Origin: Paralithodes platypus
Lineage: Eukaryota > Arthropoda > Malacostraca > Decapoda > Lithodidae
Length of the DNA: 64,000 bases
Assembly (NCBI GenBank): GCA_032716605.1
Contig: CM064571.1
Span: forward strand, 14,144,751-14,208,750
Reading direction: 5' to 3'
Shown here: positions 55,898 to 64,000 of the stretch, piece after piece
Position numbering within the stretch: position 1 is the first letter of the stretch
Layout of the letters: every line of letters starts with the position of its first letter
Program-made: the position numbers and the translations under genes
The notes under the pieces: model-generated
Database searches by the model: none
Seen by the model: only the letters and a program-made list of their open reading frames with translations
Told to the model about the DNA's origin: nothing

Positions 55898-55923
55898 ACG
55901 CCTGCTGGTCAAGGTGCCAACTT

Positions 55924-56310
55924 TTAAGGGGGTCACCGTTTTTGTATTATCTTTCTCTCCTTTTCTCTTTTTCCCTGGCTTGTATCCATTCGGCCACATT
56001 CAGCCAACTGTTTTAAGACGCTTATCCCCATCCAGGTGTCGATTTCTTCCTGGCGAGCGATAGCGAGCAAGCATTGTATGGAGATAACCAGCTTCGCCGG
56101 AGAAATTCTTCTATCGAAAAATGTACAAATTTAGCTTGCTGTCAAATAAATAATATATATATGCTGGCTCGCTACCGTTCGACAGGAAAATATTGACACC
56201 TGGATGCGTGTACACGTCTTAAAACAGTAGGCTGAATATGGGGCCGAATTGAAACAAGCCAAAGAGAGAGGGAGAGAAAGAGAAAAAAAAAGCGAGGTGG
56301 GCTCCCTTAA
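55924..56310. mobile_element. TTAA-flanked repeat, family B, compact copy
   Basis: 387 bp from TTAAGGGGGTCACC to GGTGGGCTCCCTTAA; the arms contain GGCTTGTATCCATTCGG and its inverted relative, with CCATCCAGGTGTCGAT and ATTGACACCTGGATG facing each other. It shows the unexpanded form of 24945-25943. Confidence 0.7.
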
Positions 56311-56383
56311 GAAGCCCATTTATCTTTATCGTCCACAACCCGTATTGGGAATGATCATGCCAAGGTCATCCATCCTCTCTGGC

Positions 56384-56634
56384 TTAAGGGAGCCCACCTC
56401 GCTTTTTTTCTCTTTCTCTCCCTCTCTCTTTGGCTTGTTTTAATTCGGCCCCATTCAGCCTACTGTTTTAAGACGTTTACCCGCATCCAGGTGTCAATAT
56501 TTTCCAGGAAGAAATCGACATCTGAGTGGGGATAAACGTCTTAAAACAGTTGGCTGAATGGGGCCGAATGGATACAAACCAGGGAAAGAGAGAAAAGGAG
56601 AGAAAGATAAAACAACAAACGGTGACTCCCTTAA
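56384..56634. mobile_element. TTAA-flanked repeat, family B, short copy
   Basis: TTAAGGGAGCCCACCTCGC to CGGTGACTCCCTTAA, 251 bp with the central segment deleted; the right TTAA is also the left flank of the next element. Confidence 0.7.
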
Positions 56635-57067
56635 CCCCTTCTGTACCCAAGACGTCTTTTTCATTTAGTTCTTGCTATATTTAGGCGAATTTTTTGCAAT
56701 TTTGCAATTTTTTGAAGGATCTGTGGTAACAAAAAGGGTTACGTGAGATAGTTTGAAGCCTGTTAATTGCTGGAGGTCCCTTTTTAACTGAATTAAATCG
56801 TCTAATAGTAACCAGCATCAATTTAAGAGGACGGCACCGGCACAGAAGGGGGTAACCCATTCAGTACCAGGGACATACTTTTGATCATATTCTGGCAATT
56901 GTTAGACGATTGTATTCAGCTGCGAAAGGACCTCTAGCAATATTAAGGCTTCAACCTATCTCAATCAACCCTTTTAACTACCACAGATACTTCCCAAGCT
57001 GCATAATATCGTCGAAATATAGCTATAAATCCAACCCAACACACGTCACTGGTACTGGAAGGGTTAC
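56631..57067. mobile_element. Two abutting F1 MITE copies (5 and 6)
   Basis: Copy 5: TTAA-CCCCTTCTGTACCCAAGACG to ACGGCACCGGCACAGAAGGGG (right flank GTAA). Copy 6: CCCATTCAGTACCAGGGACA to CACGTCACTGGTACTGGAAGGG, then TTACGTC. Copy 6 is the source of the array to its right. Confidence 0.7.
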
Positions 57068-57980
57068 GTCAGACTTTTAACTACCACAGATCCTTCCTAA
57101 GCTGCATAATATCGTGGAAATATAGCAAGAAATATCATCCAACCCACGTCACTGGTGCTGGAAGGGTTACGTCAGACTTTTAACTACCACAGATCCTTCC
57201 TAAGCTGCATAATATCGTGGAAATATAGCAAGAAATATCATCCAACTCACGTCACTGGTGCTGGAAGGGTTACGTCAGACTTTTAACTACCACAGATCCT
57301 TCCTAAGCTGCATAATATCGTGGAAATATAGCAAGAAATATCATCCAACCCACGTCACTGGTGCTGGAAGGGTTACGTCAGACTTTTAACTACCACAGAT
57401 CCTTCCTAAGCTGCATAATATCGTGGAAATATAGCAAGAAATATCATCCAACCCACGTCACTGGTGCTGGAAGGGTTACGTCAGACTTTTAACTACCACA
57501 GATCCTTCCTAAGCTGCATAATATCGTGGAAATATAGCAAGAAATATCATCCAACCCACGTCGCTGGTACTGGAAGGGTTACGTCAGACTTTTAACTACC
57601 ACAGATCCTTCCCAAGCTGCATAATATTGTCGAGAAATAACTATAAATATCTCAATCAACCCTCTTAACTATCACAGATCCTTCCCAAGCTGCATAATAT
57701 TGTCGAGAAATAACTATAAATAACTCAATCAACCCTCTTAACTATCACAGATCCTTCCCAAGCTGCATAATATTGTCGAGAAATAACTATAAATATCTCA
57801 ATCAACCCTCTTAACTACCACAGATCCTTCCCAAGCTGCATAACATCGTCGAGAAATAACTATAAATATTTCAATCAACCCTCTTAACTACCACAGATCC
57901 TTCCCAAGCTGCATAACATCGTGGACATATAGAGAGAAATAACATCCAAACCACGTCGCCGGTACTGAAAGGGTTACGTC
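57068..57980 (+). repeat. Satellite-like array derived from an F1 MITE: 103-bp then 73-bp units
   Basis: The first part has units of 103 bp (the GGGTTACGTC junction at 57061, 57164, 57267, 57370, 57473 and 57576), each containing CTACCACAGATCCTTCC, AAGCTGCATAATATCG and GTCACTGGTGCTGGAAGGG. The second part has 73-bp units (ACAGATCCTT at 57601, 57674, 57747, 57820 and 57893) lacking the terminal GTCACTGG block and carrying CTCAATCAACCCTCTTAACT instead. It ends with a full MITE end (GTCGCCGGTACTGAAAGGG) at 57974. All units descend from the right half of the MITE. Confidence 0.9.
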
Positions 57981-58500
57981 ATCAGACACTCGCGGTAGCG
58001 GTTTGTTTACAGTTATATGAGTATGTGTACCGGAGCCAGCCTTGAGAGGAGTCACTTTCGCTCGGTGGCCAGGAATAACTTGAAGGCTATTAAGAATGTT
58101 GGGCCGATCTCCGAGGCGGTCCGGGATATGGGTGGGTTGCTGAACCAACTGCTCTAGGTCATTTAGGATAGAAAAGACGTAGGTTTGTTCACCAGGTTAG
58201 TCAGTAGTATGAGAGGATAGCCATTGGCGATGGTGAATGTTGAAATCTCCTAAGATGGAGATTTCTGAGGAAGGAGAAATGGATAGAATGTGTTCCACTT
58301 TAGAGTTTAGATAGTCAAAGAATTTGGGAAAGTCGGTAGAGTTAGGGGAAAGATAGACAGCACAAAAATATTTAGTATGAGAATGACAGGATAGTTTGAG
58401 CCATAAAATTGAGAATTCAGAGGATTTGAAATTGGGAAAACGAGAGCAAGTGAGTTTGTTGTGCAAATAATGCACAACATCTGCCTTTGACTTTGAAACT
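57981..58500 (-). pseudogene. LINE endonuclease fragment (Jockey-type)
   Basis: Minus strand, one frame with a TAA at 58199-58197: SILWLKLSCHSHTKYFCAVY, LSPNSTDFPKFFDYL, EISILGDFNIHHRQWLSS (catalytic GDFN), then after the stop ILNDLEQLVQQPTHIP, RLGDRPNILNSL (the usual ...NILDL block). The homology ends near 58050. It is plausibly the endonuclease of the LINE type at 43133-44855, which lacks this part there. Confidence 0.82.
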
Positions 58501-59699
58501 AGGATAGAGAAAGTATCAGTTTAGATAATTTAAGATTATTCACCTCATTAGTTTGGCAATTCAAATATGCATCCAATTAAGTGTCATTTAGGAGAAACCG
58601 ATCTTCGATTGGGAAATTTTTCTACCAAAAACTGTGCATATTTAGCTTGAAGGGGGTGTGGGGCCATTTTTCTTAGTTTTGGGGAGGCGTTTCTCGTAGT
58701 CTAGGGAGAAAACCATAACAGCATGGTTCAAATATGGCTGGATTTGTTAAAACCCATATATAATAATAATGAAACTATCTATCTGTCCATCTATTAACGG
58801 ACACCTTATTCCCCTTTATGAGGGTGGTCATACACAAAATGCCTCCAACCAGACGTGTCCCTTGTCAGAAAGACAACCCGTACCAGTTTATTTAAGGACT
58901 AACAGGATTAACTACTCAACTTGGGGTCCGTCCAACTCTGAGGTCCTCTACTGTATGTATATTTTAGCCCTATTTTTCTACAGTGGTGTGCGGGTAGTGT
59001 AACGATCTCTCTTCTTATTACTGTTGTTACTCATATACACACATCGGTATTAATTAAACTCCCAATGCTCTCTTTGCTTGTAGGTTTATTAATGCCCTTA
59101 TTGTTACTGATTTACAACACACTGTATACACACACACACACACCCTCACGACTAGACCCGTATGCGTAGGTCTACCGTCGTCCGTGGCTGGGCCATGACT
59201 GCCTGACCAGGGGTGCCTCAAAGCACCCTCGATTTCAAACACGCTGACACGTACATGAATGTACACACACGCTCACGTGTGTGTATGTACATATAGGCCT
59301 ATTTGGACAGAGGGGCCTTGTCTGTGGTTTACCGGTTTAGGAGGGGAAACAGTGTTTCTGCCCTCCGACTCCTAAAATAGTCTCAGAGAATCCCAAAGTC
59401 TCTAAATCTCCATAAGTCCGAGTCTCTAAATGCATTCACTAATTATTCATAAGACTACTATTACAGTAGTCCATCCACTAACCTGCTTCACCCTTAGGTA
59501 AGCAGTATTGATTTGTATATGGTTTATTCCCCTAGACAGGTTCCCGACCAAAGCTGACGAGTCCCATGCACCCGGATTATTATAAGGTTGTCTTCCCTAA
59601 ATGGTTTGCCGAGCAAAGTTAATGAGTCCCATTAATAATCCCCAAAATGCCAAACAATATGATGTAAGCCTTCAAGCTACGATGATACCTTTATCCCTA
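58501..59699. other. Unassigned region
   Basis: 58540-58710 is a diverged family A fragment (AGGAGAAACCGATCTTCG, CTACCAAAAACTGTGC). (CA)n lies at 59133-59143. Short ORFs at 58769-59002 and 59054-59266 show no recognisable domain. Confidence 0.35.
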
Positions 59700-59850
59700 T
59701 TATTCTGACCGCCACTTCATTATTCTGACTAGCATTACATTATTCTGGAAAACATTACAATATTCAGAGTGTCATTACATTATTCTGAATGTCATTACAT
59801 TATGCTGGCAACCTTTACATTATTCTGGCATCCATTACATTATTTTCACT
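59700..59850 (+). repeat. 24-bp imperfect repeat, about 6 units
   Basis: ATTACATTATTCTGG-type units (ATTATTCTGAATGTC, CATTATGCTGGCAACC, and so on) directly before the 52-bp array. Confidence 0.8.
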
Positions 59851-59852
59851 GT

Positions 59853-60261
59853 CAACAGAGAACAAACCATCATAACACCTTCAGCACGATGACGTAATTT
59901 AAACCAACAGAGAACAAACCATCATAACACATTCAGCACGATGACGTAGTTTAAACCAACAGAGAACAAACCATCATAACACCTTCAGCACGAGACATAG
60001 TTTAAACCAACAGAGAACAAACCATCATAACACCTTCAGCACGATGACGTAATTTAAACCAACAGAGAACAAACCATCATAACACATTCAGCACGATGAC
60101 GTAGTTTAAACCAACAGAGAACAAACCATCATAACACCTTCAGCACGAGACATAGTTTAAACCAACAGAGAACAAACCATCATAACACCTTCAGCACGAT
60201 GACGTAGTTTAAACCAACAGAGAACAAACCATCATAACACCTTCAGCACGATGACGTAATT
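59853..60261 (+). repeat. Minisatellite, 52 bp x 8
   Basis: Units start CAACAGAGAACAAACCATCA at 59853, 59905, 59957, 60008, 60060, 60112, 60163 and 60215. They vary at ACACC/ACATT, GACGTA(A/G)TTT, and a 1-base-short CACGAGACATAG form in units 3 and 6. The order of variants (a, b, c, a, b, c, ...) suggests amplification in blocks of three. Confidence 0.93.
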
Positions 60262-61547
60262 TTCATCTTATTCTGAATCTCATTAGTGATAGGAGTAACT
60301 CAAACGTAACTTTTTCGGTAACGCATCTTTATTTCTTTGCTGGATGAAGTTGGTGCTACTGATGATGACTATGATGATGATTAACGAACAATGTAACCAG
60401 TCATGTTACGTGCTATCAATATCTCCCCACCCTAGTTAGTTAGTTAAAATAGGACTTCAGAGGCTATCAACTCTATTGGTTAAGCCGGCACACTTAAAGT
60501 CAAGAATAACGTCAGGATTGGAGCCCCTTTTCGAGAACTCCAGTCCATTCCCCACCCTAGTGACCCTACACAACATATCCTGGACACTTAAGGGGACATC
60601 ACACATAGCAGAACCGGAGCCTGAATACTGCCCGAACAGCGTTCTGGCAGCGTTCGCGTAGCGGATCGGGTATACTCTGGCAATGTGCTCCCTCATTCTT
60701 GTAAGGTCGGTTGCGGTTCTGGGGAGGTGGCAAAATTTTACCGCTGCACTAAAATTTGGCCTAACGCTGCCTGAATGTTTAGTGGTCGGTCCGTGATCGA
60801 GCTGGGTTCTGATACATCGGGCAGCATTCTGTCTCTTTCAGGCACATTCGTTCATATCCATAAACGAATTCATAAAAAGCAGTTATCCATCATATACTAC
60901 AATTTCGTAATTTTCTTCTTTAAACATCGTGACCTTGATGACCCTTTAGAAAACAGAGGCCGCAAGTTATTTGTGTACATTTCTCATTATCGTTTCTCCT
61001 GTCATCTGCTTTCTTTGTCTATTACTTATATTTCTATCTACTGTATTTATTTTTATCTCCCTTTTTTATCAGCGCTTACATTATATATTTGGTCTCTGTG
61101 GAATCTGTGAATCATTTCTGATTTGATGGGCTAAACAATTATATTACTCCACTTACACACATGAGCAAAATTGAATGGCGAAGCACAATAGTGTTGCCTT
61201 TTATGCAATCTGCCGCACAAGACACGTCAGAGCCATAAAATTATCTTAAGAGTTATCATACCGGTATATATATATATATATATATATAGGGAGAGAGAGG
61301 GGGGGGGGGGAATATAGGAACAAAGTAACTTAGAGGTTATTAATCGATGTCCATAACATTTTCTATCTCATTGACATGTCAACATGGTAAACAGAGTTTG
61401 TAGATCATAAACAACTGTATCTATCTATCTATCTATTGCCTGATGCCGTGATACCCGAAGGGGTGGCCACGAACTAACCACCCCCATGCATCTCTGTCCC
61501 CAGTCAGTCGATGCCCCTCCTCCCAACCAGCACCGCCTTCATCTATA
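60262..61547. other. Unassigned region with microsatellites
   Basis: A tRNA-like segment is faintly suggested at 60465-60530 but is too degenerate to call. (TA)n at 61265-61288, (G)n near 61300, (CTAT)n at 61415-61435. A short SINE S2 body relic (GTGATACCCGAAGGGGTGGC) lies at 61447-61470. No gene is supported. Confidence 0.35.
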
Positions 61548-63260
61548 TTATAGGTTTGATTCCCGGAGGGAAGTAGAGAAAACCTAATATTTAGTAGGGG
61601 CTCCGGAATCATTGACAATGTTGCCTATTAGTATAATAGTCTCCATTCAACACCCACGTCAGTCGTTTGAATCAACCGCCGCGTGGAAGACAGAGATATT
61701 CATCATAAGTGCAACGCTACTTCTCTTATGGTATCGTCATAGATTGGGTACCCACTACGAAAAAACTTCGTAAAAAATAAGAGAAAAAAAAAGAAAAGAT
61801 TAAATAATTTAATCAGAGTTATAACACGCTTCCCACTTTGGTGGATTTCTTGCCGCCTCTCGCCAAGCGCACCATTCGTCCTTCACTGATATATCAAGAT
61901 AATACTCAAGATATCAAGCGAATGGGAAGGGGATGGCTGGGAGGGCCTTCATCGTCAATGATTCCGGGGCCCCTACTAAATATTAGGTTTTCTCTACTTC
62001 CCTCCGGGAATCAAACCTATAATTTAATAGTGGCCCCTCCATCATTGACGATGTTGCCTGAATTTCCAAGACTGGAGGGGGACATTCGCATCAATATCTC
62101 AAACCTCCAAACCCGCAAGGTATAGTCAAGAATTCGTATAACAGAATAGCTATTTTATTGTTTGCATACAATATACAAAAAGTAAAAAATATAAACAGTG
62201 TGAGCAGTGAGTTGTTTCGAAGAAGACCTGCTCGAAACAGGTTCTCTTACATGAGATACTGTTGGAAACGTGATAAGAGGAGCTAATACAAAACTCCCTA
62301 TCACTCTTTTCAGATTCTACACTATACATAGTTTATCATCTGGTAAAAGAAGATAACGGAGTCCCTTGACCAGTTTAAACACTCACCCAACTATCCCGGT
62401 GCCCCTCGGATAGCCAACCTTAACTTATACATAAAATATAGGTTTGACTCCTGTAAGGAGATAAAGAAAACCTAATATTTAGTAGTGGCCCCGTAATCAT
62501 CGACAATTATGCCTATTACATAAGGCACCCTCTTCAAACACTCATTTACCGTAGTTTGAATCTACCGCGCAGAGCATAAAAAATTGAGGAGCCTTCATCC
62601 CGGAGGGATGCCTTCGCACGTCTTCGCATGCCTTCGCACGCAACCTCACTCATGGTTCGTCATTATGAAATTGGGTACTCACTACGAAAAAACTTCGTAA
62701 AAAATAACAAATAAAAAGAAAATAAGAATAACTATTCATAAGCTTTCCATAACTTCGTGGATGTACTTGTGTGGATCTTTAACCAGACGCTGACTTCAGG
62801 CGTCATTCTTCCTTCACTGACATATCAAGTAAACCAAAATCCTTAATACATCAACGAATGGGAAGGGGATGGTCGGGAGGGCCCCAGTCGTCAATGATTA
62901 CGGGGCCACTACTAAATATTAGGTTTTCTTTATCTCCTTACAGGAGTCAAACCTATAATTTATTAGTGGCCCCTCCATCATTGACGATTATGCCTGATAT
63001 CTAAGACTGGAGGGGGACATTCGTAATCATATCATAACTCTAGCAAAAGCAGATAATCAAACAACCACATAGTATTCATACTTTGTAAAAAAGATATATT
63101 TGTGTGCATAATACTTTATACAGCATAAAAATATACAAAAAAGGTGACAAGCAGGAGCGTGCTTCGAAGAAGCCTGCTTGGACAAAAAAGGGGTTAACTC
63201 CGAGACACTGTACACAGAGCTGGTAGTTAAGAAGACACCCCACTTAAAGTAAGTGGTGAA
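61548..63260 (+). repeat. Foldback repeat, family X, tandem pair
   Basis: Two units begin TATAGGTTTGATTCCCGG (61552) and TATAGGTTTGACTCC (62438), 886 bp apart. Each has inverted arms (left ...CCTAATATTTAGTAG, right CTACTAAATATTAGG...), a core with CACTACGAAAAAACTTCG, then TTAGTGGCCCCTCCATC and a tail with TTCGAAGAAG(A)CCTGC. The same order is found at 1150-1870. The arms could form hairpins. No coding capacity. Confidence 0.8.
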
Positions 63261-63774
63261 AAACAAAAAACATCAAAGTTTACATGTGCACATATAAACC
63301 CCATTAACTCTTGGATATATTTTGAAAATTATACCGTAAAGAGGTACTTACATTACACATACCAGCTGCGGCCGCAACTACTAAGATATACTTAAAATTA
63401 TATTGTTCACAGCCAAAACTATTTACAACAAGCATTGTCTTTGAACTATGATTGGACGTTAGCACAATTTCCTGTAATGAATACTACAGAAAATTCTTTA
63501 AAATTACAGCACCTACACCCTGTATCACAGCTCGTAAGCTTCGCACACGTACTCTGGCGGGGTCTAGGGTGTCCTATGTTACACTGACTGCACCCCCCCC
63601 CCCCCTCTCTCTTTTCCTCATCTATACATTAAGTGACCCAGAGGCCACCTAGACCCTCTGCCGTAAAGCTATACATGGCATGGAAGGCCGGTCCAAACCT
63701 ACTGAAAGGTATCGAGTCAAAAAAGTATGATTAGAGGACCAGAGGTGCGTGGCTGCTATGTCCTCAACAGAAAA
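63261..63774. other. Unassigned spacer
   Basis: A poly-C run at 63586-63603; 63500-63720 (CATGGCATGGAAGG, AGAGGACCAGAGG) looks like a decayed LINE tail, but no match in the window supports it. Confidence 0.3.
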
Positions 63775-64000
63775 ATTCTTAACCTCTGAAGTGCGCATGG
63801 GGGGTATGAGACACCACACTCCTGTGCTGACGTATTTGAGCTGTTCCCATCACTAAAATATTTATTTTACCATAAATAGCATTAATACTTATCCACATGC
63901 GCCTATTATAGGTTGATTATAAAGGTATTAACCTGTTACAACAATAAAACAAGTGGAAACAGCGTTTGGATGGTCAAAATCGGCGATACAGGCCGGGAGT
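63775..64000. repeat. Dispersed repeat, family Y, copy 2 (runs off the window)
   Basis: TTTATTTTACCATAAATAGC, CGCCTATTATAGGTTGAT and TTACAACAATAAAACAAGTG match 53855-53945. Confidence 0.6.

Noticed and set aside
59853..60261. 52-bp repeats resembling a CRISPR
   Set aside because: No unique spacers; a simple minisatellite.
60465..60530. tRNA-like segment with TCTATTGGTTAAGCCGGCA
   Set aside because: The B-box match is weak and no second copy is in the window.

Overview
The window looks like a piece of a large, repeat-rich decapod crustacean genome (crab, crayfish or lobster type). I infer this from an arthrodial-type RR-1 cuticle protein gene, long (TA)n and ATC/ACC microsatellites, several LINE clades, tRNA-headed SINEs, and many small TTAA-flanked elements. 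It is not prokaryotic: there are no operons, no ribosome binding sites and no dense ORFs. Only one gene looks intact, the cuticle protein at 39697-44937 (minus strand, three exons). A single-exon protein kinase at 36006-36913 keeps its catalytic residues but carries a frameshift. Almost everything else is mobile DNA in various states of decay.

Layout. 1-3.3 kb: an unrecognised coding fragment, foldback repeats and a small TTAA element. 3.37-7.55 kb: a nearly full-length CR1-like LINE (minus) with an esterase-type ORF1 and an endonuclease/RT ORF2, both frameshifted. 8.1-16.7 kb: a Ty3/Gypsy element (minus) with 1.8-kb, nearly identical LTRs and a 4-bp target duplication. Its integrase C-terminal domain lies upstream of the reverse transcriptase, as in Gmr1-like elements, and its integrase core is missing. 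18.5-22.6 kb: a decayed gag-like reading frame of an unclassified retroelement (minus), cut by a SINE and two MITEs. 24.5-27.1 kb: TTAA elements, one holding a 74-bp x 10 minisatellite, then a CR1 3' fragment. 27.9-32.0 kb: a LINE with RNase H (minus), split by a hAT element with a perfect 8-bp duplication.

32-39.5 kb: SINEs, LINE tails, hairpin MITEs, the kinase and nested TTAA elements. 39.6-45.4 kb: the cuticle gene, whose 4.7-kb first intron holds a 1.1-kb palindrome and a Jockey-type LINE, and whose TATA box lies about 30 bp from a TTAA element. 45.4-51.6 kb: microsatellites, SINEs, and a CR1 copy split by a 1.77-kb Harbinger-like element. 52.4-58.0 kb: a dense mosaic of TTAA elements that ends in a satellite-like array grown from half of one of them. 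58-64 kb: a LINE endonuclease fragment, a 52-bp x 8 array and a tandem pair of foldback repeats.

There is no cooperating gene system. The main biological story is layered transposition: target-site duplications and interrupted reading frames allow the order of several insertions to be read directly. The most distinctive objects are the Gypsy element with Copia-like domain order, the interrupted gag-like frame, the single-exon kinase, and the arrays that grew out of MITEs. All identifications come from reading the sequence and its conceptual translations; no database search was possible.
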